Position numbers and translations under genes: made by a program. Below the pieces are notes generated by a model that searched no databases, was not told where the DNA came from, and saw only the letters and a list, made by a program, of their open reading frames with translations. A DNA stretch of 64,000 bases from Hydractinia symbiolongicarpus (lineage: Eukaryota; Cnidaria; Hydrozoa; Anthoathecata; Hydractiniidae): positions 27,346,501 through 27,410,500 of the forward strand of contig NC_079879.1 of NCBI RefSeq assembly GCF_029227915.1, in the 5' to 3' direction. This document shows, piece by piece, positions 12,601-25,500 of the stretch. The first letter of the stretch is position 1, and each line of letters begins with the position of its first letter.

Positions 12601-12770
12601 TTGTGAAGGGAATGGTTTTTAAATAATTTATGCAAGAAGTCATTTTTATGCAAGTTTGAATTATTGATTTCCCTTTTAGTAGGTTGAGAATATAGAAATT
12701 ATTTTGTGTTCTATACTTTTTTGAAAGAGGAAATATAACTTCAGATGGTTTTATTGTTGTTTTATTTTAG
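9656..12770. other. Intergenic or 5' UTR intron, no coding gene seen
   Basis: This is AT-rich sequence with no convincing coding frame. A possible 5' UTR exon sits at 11742-11815: it follows TGATTTCAG and ends before GGTTAGT. The next plausible acceptor, TTTATTTTAG, is at 12761-12770, just upstream of the disordered-protein gene, so part of this stretch may be that gene's leader intron. An (AATC)n microsatellite is at about 12102-12147. Confidence 0.35.
12102..12147. repeat. (AATC)n microsatellite
   Basis: About eleven copies of AATC with one CAGT interruption. It could be the tail of an unrecognised SINE. Confidence 0.85.
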
Positions 12771-12901
12771 ACGTTAAATAATATTTCATAACCCACGAAA
12801 GATTGAGCAAGAAGGGAAGAAATGAAAGAAGAAGAGAAAATAAAATGCAGTCAAGTTAAAGTTAGCTAGATGTTTATAAAAGTAAATTGTTGTGCTGTAC
12901 T

Positions 12902-13918
12902 ATGGAACGTAAAAGTCGCTTTTTTAAGCAACCAAAAATGAAGCAAAAAGAGTATTTGGCGATGGTCATTGAAAAACAACAGACTGCAAAATCATCAACT
13001 AATTTTCAAGATGACTCGAACCAAACAAGAATGACGCAAAGAGATTTATTAGAAAGCATAGATCGACAGAGAAATGGAATTGCATCGAGAGCTGAAAGCT
13101 ATCATTCCCAAGCTAGCAGTCGTTCAATTCCAAACTATCGAGATCATTCTTCAAGAAATAGCAACATGTATAGTGATAGGAATTTTCAACCAAATGATAT
13201 GATAGTGCGCCATACACAACCTCCGAGAAAGCCTCCCCGTTCTATTCTAAAGAGACCAACACATTCTTTTTATCAAGACACATTAAATCGAGAAAGAACT
13301 TTACCAGAAATTTATTATGATGAAAATAATGATGGGGATTTTATATTTGAAGACGAGGATTCGTATGAAGAATATTTAAGTCCAAGAGCTGCTGCTTACA
13401 CGTATGATGACCGTTCTCACTATACCATGGAGCAGCAGCAGCAGCAGCAGCGAGGCTACGCTGTACGAACACCAGAACTGTCACAATACGAAAACGAAAG
13501 ACTAAGACAGCGCATGAATTCACAGCAAGCTATGCCCGACAATAGAAATTATAGAACACCGAAGGAGACAAAATATGTTGAGTTTCAGAGTCATCATCAC
13601 CCTTCTTCGCAAAGGCAAAACATGCACGCACCTCCAGGTAAATTGCAGGTGATAAATACAAGGCATCAGTTACAAGGGGAGAGAGTTGTAGACCTTGGAA
13701 CTTTTATCACTAGTAAAATGTCTGGCTTGAAGTTGACAAAACATGGCCGGCTGTCTGATAACCATGTACACACGAACGGTAACTTAATAAACAAAGTTCA
13801 GTTACGCGATGTGAGACATGTGAGCAGTCCTAAAGTTTTACATGCGCAGAATGGCGAAGTTCTATTGGTCAACGATAATGGCGTCAACAATTACACAACT
13901 CAAGAACTTTTATATTAA
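12902..13918 (+). CDS. Unrecognised intrinsically disordered protein, 338 aa
   Basis: A single open exon. The first in-frame ATG is at 12902; an in-frame stop lies about 40 bases upstream, so the start is well limited. A splice acceptor at 12770 suggests an intron in the leader. The product is rich in Ser, Arg, Gln, Asn and Tyr and has no visible signal peptide or membrane segment. Features in order: a basic N-terminus (residues 1-30), a Ser/Arg-rich stretch (60-95), a proline-basic motif PPRKPPRSILKRP (about 107-119) resembling an SH3 or kinase docking site, an acidic Tyr/Glu/Asp cluster (138-160), a short polyglutamine run from CAG codons (about 178-183), and a more hydrophobic C-terminus with LGTFITSKMSGLKL. 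I do not recognise the family. A scaffold or cytoskeleton-associated role is possible but is guesswork. Confidence 0.75.
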   Translation: MERKSRFFKQPKMKQKEYLAMVIEKQQTAKSSTNFQDDSNQTRMTQRDLLESIDRQRNGIASRAESYHSQASSRSIPNYRDHSSRNSNMYSDRNFQPNDMIVRHTQPPRKPPRSILKRPTHSFYQDTLNRERTLPEIYYDENNDGDFIFEDEDSYEEYLSPRAAAYTYDDRSHYTMEQQQQQQRGYAVRTPELSQYENERLRQRMNSQQAMPDNRNYRTPKETKYVEFQSHHHPSSQRQNMHAPPGKLQVINTRHQLQGERVVDLGTFITSKMSGLKLTKHGRLSDNHVHTNGNLINKVQLRDVRHVSSPKVLHAQNGEVLLVNDNGVNNYTTQELLY

Positions 13919-16900
13919 TGTTTTTGAAACATCAAATATTATCCCAGGCGTGGCAAATATGCTTTCTGATATATCAAAAAATTATTTGTTGAAATATACT
14001 CTGAACCGTCTTAAAATTATGATACCAATTTATACTTTTTAATTGCATGATTTTAAAAGTGTGATACAATCGTCGGCTGAAAGCTTCAGGGCTTAGAATA
14101 TCATTTTTATAACTTGCTCGTTTTCCTTCAAATAGGACTTGTTTAATTATCGTGTAAAAAAATAGGAGATCTTATTTCGGGACTGCATGAAGTGGTCGTG
14201 TAAGAATTTTAATTTTGATTTCTGCAGACTTATTAAAATTAGGCTTTGCAAAATCACAATGATTTTATATGTGAAAAACAGAAGAAGAAACTAAATATAA
14301 ATCAATGGTTTAAATGGTTATTTAATACGCAGACAGTAATTGCAATCGGTTTTTGTTTGTGATTTTTTCGGCGGCAAATTTAAAACGAGTGCACAGTACA
14401 AAAGCAAGTGCTAATCTTACTTATAAAATTTTCAATATATAAATATAACAAGCTTTATATCCTATCCTTTACAACCTTTATACCCTCTTAAATACAGTCA
14501 AGAGGAACCAAAATTCGTACCTATATTTTCATGTTCAAGGAAACCAACTAAGGTTTATTACGAACCTGATATTGCGTTTTTTATTTCATAAGTTTTGTCA
14601 TAATTTTATGTCGAAATGCTAGTTGAGTAAAAAAAGTTAAAACCAAATTTATTATAACGATTTATTTATACCTCCAGAATATACATTAATTCCCATGAAT
14701 TTACATTTTTTTATTAGATTGCATTTGAATTTTGTAAATAAATTTTTATTTGTATATATTCTGTTATTATTTATTTATTGTTTATCTATGAAGGTAATAA
14801 ATTTAAAGCAAGTGAATTTCTTCTCTGTTTTGGTAATTAACCACAAACTTCCTTACGAATCATGCCGTTTTTTCTCAACGACATACGATGAAGTTCGCGT
14901 CAGGTTGGCGTAGGGCAACTCAAATTTTGGTGCATTTTCAGATTTTAAGATTATAGTTTACAGATTCCAATGTGCCCAACAAAATCGACATGTTTGTTGG
15001 TAGCATTGTTATTTCATATTTTTGAATTTAACGGGCTTATAAGCATTTGCATTGACTTCTTTTCTTCAGCTCACTGAGATGTTAACGTTTAGATGAGACT
15101 ACAAGTTTTTTGAATATACGCATTTTCTTTTTTTGACAGTTTTTTGACAATTGTAACACAGCTCTCTTTTTCTTAATTTCAACCCAAAAATATATTTAGG
15201 TTGAGTAGTTAGGTAAAAATTTGATATCAAAACAAGCAAATGTGTGTGTACAATAGTAAGCCTGTTTTATTTGACTTATTCGAAGTAGAGTTCGGGCAGT
15301 ACTTGTCTGGTGCAGTTGATTATCAAAAACTGACTGATTTAAATGTATTGCTATAAAAATTGTTGTCCAATCTTCGAAATTTGGTAAAGGTTTGTAAGTG
15401 CGGTTAATTTTGTCCAAACAGCCAACTGCTGCACGTTGAGCAGCGTCGAGACATAAATCTGATGATCTGCTGCATATGATGTTGTTTAGAAACAGCTATC
15501 CATACATATTGATGGCACAGTTAGCCAAAACTTTCTCAAATATGAGAACTGCTCTATTGACCATGTTGATGGCACTGTTTCTCCTCTACTGACCTCTGTA
15601 AGCTCTGAGTTAGAATGTATGTTTTCGAAGTGTAATCTGAGTAGTGAAAATATTTGTGCCTGTAATCAATTTCTTAAATACAAAACATGTGAAAGGCCTT
15701 CACATTGATTAAGGTAATGATAAACGATGAAGTCTGTTGAGAAATTGCGTCACAAGATTCAACAAATTAGTGTTGTGTAAAAGGGCCTTTTTTGAAGTAA
15801 AAAAAATGACGCAACTTCGGGCCAATATTTTTCTTCATTTTAACGGAACCAATAGAACAAAAATCCTAAGAAGCCTTGGAACGAGGTTGGATGCGACACA
15901 AATTAGAAAAAAAATAAATTCGATTTTTCTTGTTATAAAATAGAATTCATGCAAACTTGAACACGCAGTTTTTACTTTCTCATTTAAAATGATTTCATAA
16001 CACGTAAATTCCATCTCGTTCACTTCCTAGTTTCTGTAGTAACGTCGTAATTACGACAATTACAAAATTGTGACATGTTGTTTTGAAATTTTGTTTCTAT
16101 AACAACAAGAATAATTTTTTTTGTAAGTTAAAGAATCGACGGAAATTGCTACGCGTTGCTGATATTACTATACACATGACAAGACGAAAATAAAGAAATA
16201 TCAAAATAATCGATGTTGATTGAAAATCAAGTAAAATATTTTTACAACTATATTTTCTCTGTTTTTTGCACTAAGTTTGCTTCGCGAGCCAGGCCAGTGT
16301 ATATGTGCTACGGAGCGGAGCAGTAAAACTTTTGACAATGTTATTTATGATTATAAGAAAGTGAAGAAGCATAATGCACTTTAAAACATTCTTCAACAAG
16401 CTAAAAAAAAACTCTAAACATAACACAACTGACTGAGATGTGGCGAACGATAAACAGTACTAGAGAATGAACTTACAAACACAGTAGCCTGTGTAACTTA
16501 TCTATAAAGATTGTGTCTAGTTCTTACTTCCCTTTATTAGAACTTACAAAATATACCATGCTTCCAAAAGCGAGTCAATTCGTATAGTCAGTAATTACAT
16601 TGTGCGTTAACGTCGTGATAAATTTATACAACCAAAAAATATTTCACGTTGGCGAAAGGATAGTTCAATTATAGTGTTCGTTTTTTAGAACAAACTTGTA
16701 TTTAATTATTTTGGTAGTAAAAGTGTAATAATGTCCTTAACAATCCTTACATATTCTGCAATAAATTTGACTAAATATACCCACCTCGACCCGAGAGCTT
16801 TTTTCTCTTTTTGATGTCGGGACGGCAAGTTATAAAAAGAGAGACAAGGAGGAGGTTGCAAATAATAGAGTTCATTTATTTACTCAGATTTGGTGAAAGA

Positions 16901-17390
16901 AAACAACTTTACTAAAAAATTTAATCAAGAAAATAAATTTGAAAAAGTCGTGAGCATTCTCTGGTGCATGTTAGCCATTTTAAGTGTTGTGTTAATTTGA
17001 TGTTCATTACAATCCATAGAGTAATTAAGTGAAACTATAGTTAAAAGACAGATGTCGTGTTTGGAATTTTGTAATCTCTATTCGTAATCTCCATCATAGA
17101 TGTACTATTTGTATATCCATGTCTCCATACACCGCGTATGATGTATGTAATAATTGATTGAAGGTTTGAGCTTGTAAATTTTTCTAAACCAAATTTTTGC
17201 TGAAACAGATGATTACAAAGTGTAAAATTAAAATTTTAAAAAAAATGTCAGATTAACATTTTCGCTTTATAACATACTTTTGATTTTAATAATTTTATCA
17301 ATTACTTGTTATTTGAATTTAAATAATAAAAAAGATTCTTTCCACAAGCCTGGTGTGTTTAAAAAGTTTGTATAAAATAATGATTTTTAG
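13919..17390. other. 3' UTR and intergenic region, no gene seen
   Basis: The first few hundred bases are probably the 3' UTR of the disordered-protein gene. The remainder is AT-rich with scattered short frames lacking codon structure or splice context. The stretch ends at a good acceptor (TGATTTTTAG, 17381-17390) that begins the first visible exon of the CDR2-like gene. Confidence 0.4.
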
Positions 17391-17492
17391 CTGCTGGCAA
17401 ATACTGAAGTTTGGTAAGATGTGAAACAGAATTCATGTGGACCATTTAAAAAAGCAAACTCTTTAGGTATAACGGAAGAATTTAAAACAGAT

Positions 17493-19393
17493 ATGTCAAA
17501 GAGAACCGATGAAATTTTCGAAGATGAAAGTGGCTTGCTACAAACTTTGTCAATACCAGCAAGTTTAGAGTTGGATGGTGAAGAATGGTGCCATCTGATT
17601 CATACAGGTAAAAATCGGCATCCTAAAAAACCTGTAGATTTAGGATTTATTTCTGTCAGTAAAAGTTTATTTGTTATTTTTGTTTTTTATTTGTTTGTTT
17701 GTTTGTTTGTTTGTTTGTTTGTTTAGACCGTTACACTTTTTGAAACATCAGACTAATCTGGTGATATGGTGTTCGCAATATACTTTCAGAGCAAAACCTT
17801 TGGATAAAAAAGCTCAAGGATGTTATTAAAATTACCCAAAAAAATCGGGTAACATGCTGGAATAAAAGATGCTGCGGTTGGTAGTCGCCTGTTAAAATTA
17901 ACTAAACTACTTCGTGACGAAGAATATAAATGATAACAAATCTAATTTAAAAAAAATATCGACGCAGATGTTCTTATGAACTATTTTTTAACAGAATCTC
18001 TTACCCAGTACCCAAAGTTCACATGTATCTATATATCACAAACGATAAACAAAAGGGTCAGGGGATGAGATGTTGAATATTTGATAGTTTAAATGTTTTG
18101 TTTTTATAGATGCAAATTTTGCTGCTCAAGTAGGAGTGTATTTATTAGAACGTTCGAAAGATTTAGAAATGATCATCACAGCTGCAGAAAATGCAGCCAA
18201 TGAGCAACGAGAAAGAGCTGATGTGAGTATGTTAGTTTTAAGTAAAGGAAATCATAAAACTTAAGAAAATGTTTTTCCACTTCGATATTTTTTTTCTTTT
18301 TTGTCACCCATACGTATAAATGACTAATTTAGAGTTTCTTAAAACCCGAACTAGATTCAATACCGCCCTCAGGGAAACCTGTTTAGTTTTTAAATTGACG
18401 CGCTTAAGAATCAAGTTGTTTTTAGTAATTCAGTTTTCATTTTGTTTTTTCTAGCATTTCGAAAAACAAGTAAAATATCTGCGTAACACGTTGGAAATTC
18501 AAACCAAAACTTACGACAGTTTCGAAAAACAAATGGAAACGTTAACGAAAAACTATCAACAAATCAGCGAAGAATGTCGGCAGTATAGGGAAAGAAATAA
18601 AAATTTATGGACATCAGTAGAATCATTAGAATCGAAATGTGAAGAATACTTAAATGAAATTAAATCATTAAAATCTAAAGAGACTTCATATGCAACACCA
18701 ATGCAGTTGCATGTTCCAGTCACCAACAATATCGAAAACATATCTTACGAAGAAGTAAGTTCGGACATTATATCTTTACGAGCGTTTAGCGAAGAAACGA
18801 TTCGTAAATTAGAAATCGAACGCTCGCAACGATTTAACCTAGAATATAAACTTGAACAAGCAGAAGAAATGAATCGTGATTTAAAAAAACATATAATATG
18901 GCTACAATATCGACTCAACGATGGAGAGCAAAACACTAAAAAAGGTTTTCCAATCTCAGATAAAATGTCAAAATGCAAAACAATGATTTCGTTAGACAAA
19001 ATGATAACAGACGGTGACTTAAAAGCTGATTCTGAAAAGGGATACACAGAAACTACTATAGGCCATGTACCCGAAACACCAAATCAACTCACATCGATAA
19101 CAAAGCAATGCATTGATGAAAAAGAATCCACTGTTCTTGTTGATTTACTTCAAAGATTGAACAACAACGAAAGAGTGCATTTCCTGAAAGGCTTATCACA
19201 AAATGAAGCGAAAGAAAAAACGCAGTGCTGTCAGAGTTGTGGTCACACTACAAAAACAACAGCAGCGGTTACGTTAAATACTATAAATACAAAGAGTGAT
19301 AGACCAGGGAAAACATTATCAAATTATCGTGAATTGTTTGCTGAGATTTTTGAAAAGTTAAAAATATCACGAGAAAGTATAAATGAGAAATAA
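17493..19393 (+). CDS. CDR2: CDR2/CDR2L-like coiled-coil protein, about 388 aa
   Basis: Three exons joined by eye: 17493-17607, 18110-18222 and 18455-19393, with GT-AG introns and matching phases (1, then 0). The exon containing the start follows an acceptor at 17390, and an in-frame stop at 17415 places the start at the ATG at 17493. The N-terminal part has EEWCHL then FAAQVGVYLLERSKDLE, aligning with the AAELGKTLLERNKELE core that I recall for cerebellar degeneration-related proteins 2 and 2-like. A long coiled coil follows (about residues 50-210), including HFEKQVKYLRNTLEIQTKTY. The C-terminus NYRELFAEIFEKLKISRESI resembles the conserved EYKALFKEIF end of the family. A CQSCGH segment lies near residue 330. 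Vertebrate members have about 450 residues and are cytoplasmic; this one is shorter. Its stop is 131 bases from the convergent CFAP206 stop. Confidence 0.78.
17691..17726. repeat. (GTTT)n microsatellite in intron 1 of the CDR2-like gene
   Basis: Eight or nine copies of TTTG lie about 80 bases inside the first visible intron. They create an apparent extension of exon 1 if the donor at 17608 is ignored. Confidence 0.85.
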
Positions 19394-19524
19394 ATACGAA
19401 GTTTGTATTTACAGTTAATTTAAATCTTAAAAAATATTTACATATAAAAACTTGATTAGTTCACTAAAAATTTATTATTAATTATTAATTTAGTATACAA
19501 TATACTGACACATTATTTTGATAA

Positions 19525-22500
19525 TTAACTTTGGTCCACATCCAAAGTGAGATCCACTTTCGTCATTTTAGTTCGCGTCGATCCACAACCTCGCAATCCA
19601 GCAATGTAAACAGAAGGCTTTGGAACATTTGTGGAATTATCTCGTTTAGTTTGTGTGTCTACCTCCCTAAAAGTTGTGCATTAGACATAAATAACGCGAG
19701 TTCAAGCAAAACTAACAATAAACAACAACAACAACACGGCAACTAAAGAACAATTAACTCACTTTGGTAAATAAACTTGAGTGGCGTTATCTCTTCTGTA
19801 GTTGCTTTGATCTGTTTGAACAGAATGAGTTATCTTGGTGCGCAAGTTAGCCTAAACAACAATCGTAAATTTATAGTTTAAAGAAAGAAACTTTTGTGAG
19901 TCAAAAAACTGCCAAACCAAGGGAACTAACTTTCGCGATTGATTATTATTTGTTTTAGCAGATTTTCAAATAAGGGGTCATACATAAAGCACGTCCGCAT
20001 TTTGGGTGGTAGAGAGGGTTAGCAATTTGAGACAAAAGAGGTCAGGGGTGTACAGTAGATGTGAGCACATCTCCTTGACAAAAAAATGTTTATTGGTATT
20101 TTTTGTTCATTTAGTTTGTCTATAGAGTGATACATGTTTGGGCTAAAAAAAATTAAATTGGAAAAAATATCACAATTTGTGTCCACACAAACATGGGGAA
20201 AAAGTGGGGTTAAAAAAGCAGACAGGTATGAAAAACAGGAGAAAATTTATTTTCGCACTTTACTCTATTAATTCATTTCAAAAATTTTCAGACCAAATTT
20301 AGGCTAAAAATCGCGAAATCTAGGAAGCTTCTTCCTTTATGGTAACAACTTCATCGTGTTCCTTTTATTTTACCTGGAAGATATTCAATGTCGATTTTTA
20401 CACGCTATTAAAAAAACATTTCTTTAGCCATTTTATACGTCAAAGGTCTTGAATGAAGTACTTGTACGTACCAATTTCAAAGCTTTTCGTCTTAACTCCC
20501 ATTCATTCCATTCATATGTATCCACCAGATTTGTTTCTATAGGATGAAGTTCTGTTTGTGTACCCATGTCAGCCTTAGCAACATGTGCTTGAATCAAACC
20601 TTTGTCTTTTCCCTAAAAAATACCAATACCAAGATCTTTTGTGATTGCCAGGAACATTTCGCACGGACTTAACTTACAGATGCCGAACTTGTAACAATTG
20701 GTGATTAACTTCCGGATTTTTCGTGCAGTGGATTTTTATTTAGTTATGGGGTTTTAGGGGACCACTTATTAAAAGTACAGATGAATGATCGACAGCATCC
20801 CTCCTTCTTTTATTTTTTTAGCGCCGCCGCCGTATGGAGACATAGTTATGCATTATTTAGGAAAAACGTATAAGCTAAATGAGTAGCTAAACATTACAAC
20901 ACTTTAATAATCAACATGGTCATTGTATGAAGCATTTTTTGCCTTAGATGATAAAATTTTAACGTACCTGGGCGTATGGCGTAATCGCAGCAAATTGTTT
21001 GTGTAACTCCAGCAGTTGAATAAGTTCTGGTGATTTTTTAGCCACATCAGATACCCCTGTGATAAAGTACTCGGGATCAGCTGCAAACTCATACGCAGTC
21101 TCTGCGGTGGAAAAAGCGTAGTAGCCTTCGTTGTACTCAATCACTCCGTTGGAAGGGTTTGCAGGAATCAATAAGCCGTTATATGTAGCTAAAGACCATG
21201 GACAGAATCCCTAAAACAAACAATTTAGTTTTGTAGGAAAATTCCTAAGGAAATCCTATAGATCTGTAATAACAGCTCTTGATGACTAAATTTCGCAAAT
21301 CACAAAAACTCAAAGTCCACCACAGAAAACAGTTTGATGTCGAGAATGTATTGCCTAACTTGTTGTAGTGGGTTGACTTCCACATGCAAAATCAACACCA
21401 CTGCTATACCGTATATTATTAATAGAAAAGTAGCATCGTTTCAATTTCATCGAAACAGCTTAAATTGACGAAAGTTTAAGTTTAGCAAAGTTACTATTAT
21501 ATAGATTCGAAAAAAACAAACATAAAAGGTGTCATTGAAAAATATTTGAATGTTTCGTAGGGCAATTACTTCACAAAAATGTCATACTTTATAAAAACGT
21601 TGAAAGAGAGAACGATGCAAAATTATATAAAAAAGTTAATAAAAAAACACGTCAAATAAGTTATGTTATTTTCTAGGAGTTCAAACTCTTACCTTCCCAT
21701 ATATCGGTAGATGTTCGAAATTTGTTGTCGTTTGTGGAAATAAGACACTAATCGTTTTGGTGAGGATTTTAGCAGGATTGATGCGATTTTCATTTGTATT
21801 CGTCTAAATAGTTGTTTTTGTTATGTTAGCAAGTTAAACAAAAGTAACAACAAGTATTTTCGTAAATAACTCGATTATAAGAACTAGTGCCTTAACAAAT
21901 TTAGAAACTACATTGCAGCTTTACCCTGCATAAATATTCTCATAATTCATTCTCAAGTTTAAAATATTTTTAAAAAAATGAGAAATTAGAATACATGTTT
22001 TAAATGCTTATTGGTATTCCATTGATAAGGACTGCAATACAATCACTATAAAAATTCTCTACAGTTATTAAACATCAATGCATATACGATCTACCTCTCT
22101 CATTCTATCCATATCTGTTTTCACAGTGACACCTTGCAAATACGTTGACAATACTTCGTCACTAAACAATTTATTATGCACCTATAAAAAACAATAGCAC
22201 AGCTGAAGTTGTTTCTGTTAACTCCACCAAGAAGTAACCAAATAAAAAAATAATTAGTGAAAAGGTGCAGAAGGTTACCACCAAAATCGTACAGCAGTAA
22301 AAAAAGCCGTATATTTGACAGTACTTTAAAAATTCAAAAAGGTACATGTCTCTTAACTGTTATTACACAGGATGCTGACCCAGGAAATTTTTTGTGAAAG
22401 CTTTGTGTGATATTTAATTTTTCTCTAAAAAAGAAAAATTTTGAACTTCATTTTTAGTAGTCATAAAAGCAACTAGTTAGCAGCTAGTTAGTTATAAGCA

Positions 22501-25500
22501 ACAGCGAGCTAATTATCACGTTTTCGAAAAAAAATTTGAAAAACAATTTTTTTGAGGAAAAATGTTATGAAAATTTGAAAAACAATTATTTGAGGAAACA
22601 AGTTCTGAAAAGTAAAATCTTATACTATTACAGTAAAAAGACGGAATACTATGGAGTTCTCTATCTCGAACATGAATAGAAATTTTTCCTTATCTAAAAC
22701 AATATTTTGTTTTAGATATGGAGTTTCAGTTGCAGGTTTTTTTCTCCCAAAACTTTACAGTTTTTAGGTTCTGTATTCATCGGAGAAAATTTACACTATA
22801 GTGTGTATTATGCAAAAGTTTATTTTATTTTTCTCCATTTGCTTTTCGCTGCTCATTTTTGCAGAATTTAAAACTAAGCTCATTATCCATGGCAAGATGA
22901 ACACTTTCTTTGAAGTCATAAAGAGGTTTTGGGGATAAAATAAAATCGGCAAAAAAAGTGTAACTATATTTAGCACTTTGCGGACTATTTAGTAAGACTT
23001 ATGAATTTTAATTTTTCTTTAAAGTTAAAGTATAAACAGCTGCGTTTATTTGAAAAATTCCAGAAAAGATTAACGCTGTCAAGTTACTATGAATATGCTA
23101 TCGTTGGTTTTTCAGTTCAAAAATAAAAAAGCAATAAAAGTTCTGTCTGCTGTGGTGGTCAGCAAAACAATCAACGACTGGAGTAAAAAGGCTTCTCATA
23201 GCAAAACCCCTTCTGTAGAACAAGTTTGTTTCCAATCAAATTTAAACCTTTAGCATTACAATCAGCCATATAAGACATACGAGCTGGACACAAAACACTA
23301 TTCTCACAAACGAGATGGTAATTAATATACTTAAAGTAGTTCACAGTTTCCAGTCAAATTATTTAACATAACGTAAGGTATGGTTAACAAAACAACACTG
23401 AAAGAAAGTCTGTTCAATTCACTTACATCAGCGAACTGGTCAAGGCTTGACAGGACATTACTCAGTACACTAAGCAGAACCATTTCATCTTGAAAGCCAG
23501 CCCAGTGATGAGCTAAGTTGATGAATTGAGGATACACTTGCGCGGTTGGAACAGCTGTTTTAGAGGAGACAGTAACCCTAACGCTTTCCATTCTGGCTTG
23601 AAATTTTGCTTCTAGAGATTCAACCTCTGCTGCACAGCCTTTGATGTCATACTAAAAGTAATAAAGAATTTTGTGCAGAGGAAGATGTATCATGGTACAT
23701 CTGGGTATGCTTTCCTTACTGAAAATAGTTTTTCCTGCTTGATCATGTATAGTTTGTCATCTTCACATTATATAAAAAAGTTTGTTACAAAAAATAAACT
23801 AGATGTAGTAAAATGCAGATTCAGAGCAAAAATTCAACAATTCTATATTGAATTGGACAATGTGGTGTACTTAATAATTCTTATAGGTTTGAGGACTGTG
23901 AGTGCTTAAACCTATAAGACCAATATGGAAATTGTTAAAAGGAAACATTAATGTGCGAGCTTACCAAAAGTACGTTTAAAAAATGTTCATGTTGGCGCGT
24001 ATTGAAGTGTGCATCTTTTAATTTCGCCCAATCCAATGTATTCGGAAAATTCTGATGCAAACAAGCATTTTCAAGAACAGCTAAAGTAGCAAAAACATAA
24101 TAAGAATACTACAAATAGCCAAAAGCCTGCTCTGTGAATTAATTTAGTACTTAATTATATAACAGTAGACAAGGTATACAACCATTGGGATCATTAAGAG
24201 TCAGGATAAAAACTAGGTGGCAATATAGGCTTTTATTAGAAACCATGATTGGTATCTTATCATTACTGATATTTTTATGATTCAGAAATAATTACACAAA
24301 ACAAAACTTTATGCTGGCTTGTAATAACTTATTTCCTATTTATTCTCACGCATTTGTTCAAACACATTCATTATTAAGTACAAAAATTATGTGTAAAATG
24401 TTTTGCACAATAATCAATTCTGGAAAGAATACAATTCCACAGTTTACATAAAAAAACGCATTGATACACACAAAATAGACCTCCTTGCTGCTTAAAAATT
24501 AGTATGGATAAGGTAACGTGATGCAATGTCAATTCAAATGCTAATAACCTTGTAAATAAAAATGCACAAGTAACTTATTACCAGTATAAGTGTATGCTCT
24601 ATTAACAACTGTTTTTATTTCATCTGCAACACTTTGAATAGTAGCTGGGATTGCTTCTTTTAATACTGCTGGGACTATGTTATAAAAAACAAGTACATAT
24701 AAACTACAAAATCATATTTGGAAATCCAGAATGTCTTTAAACCACCACAAAAATCATAAGGGTATCATATCAATGTGTGCATTTTACTTACTTTATTAAG
24801 CCAACATTAAAAAATATGCAGCTCATAATAACAAAATAATCAAAAGCTTACTGTCATCAACTCCTTCTCCACCTTTACCACATTCGCGATTAAACAAACG
24901 AATTCCTGTCACTATCAGTGCTAATTCAACTAATTGTCTTTCTTTGTCTCGCTTCACCAAAGACATAAAAGTTCCAAGTTCTGTTTGTGGAAAAACACTC
25001 TGTAATGCGGCTAAAAAGATTTCAAACAGTGGCATATATAAACAGACAATATACATGTTGATGCACATGCTATAACAAAAAAATACTAATAGTAATGTCA
25101 ACAAACCAGTAGCTTCTCTGACAACACCAATGTCTGTTGGAGAACCCAAACCAGATCGTAACAATACACAAGAAACAATACGTGTATATAAAACTAAAAT
25201 AAACAATATTTTATGAGAAGAAATAAGGTTCACTGGCACCAATCCTGTTTTAATATTCTCATTTATGTCTAAAATATTATTCCCTGACTTTCAGACAAAA
25301 TACATTATTTTCCCTAACCACTATTATTACAGGAGAGAAAAATAGTCTTAAAATCTCTACCATATAATTAGTTAAGAGAGAACTAACTAACTAACGATCA
25401 CTAATAATCTAAAAGTAAATAGTGGATACTAATACTAAAACTAGATAATGTAAAACTTCACTCCGACTCTCAATGGCTTTCTCATTTGTCCGATATTTTT

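Noticed and set aside
17608-17726. Extension of the CDR2-like first exon into a hydrophobic FVIFVFYLFVCLF tail
   Set aside because: It comes from the intronic (GTTT)n repeat. Splicing at 17607 to 18110 gives the conserved family sequence.
19980-20340. A possible transposon in a CFAP206 intron starting near CATACATAAAGCACGTCCGC
   Set aside because: The left motif resembles known repeat ends, but I could not find a matching inverted right end.
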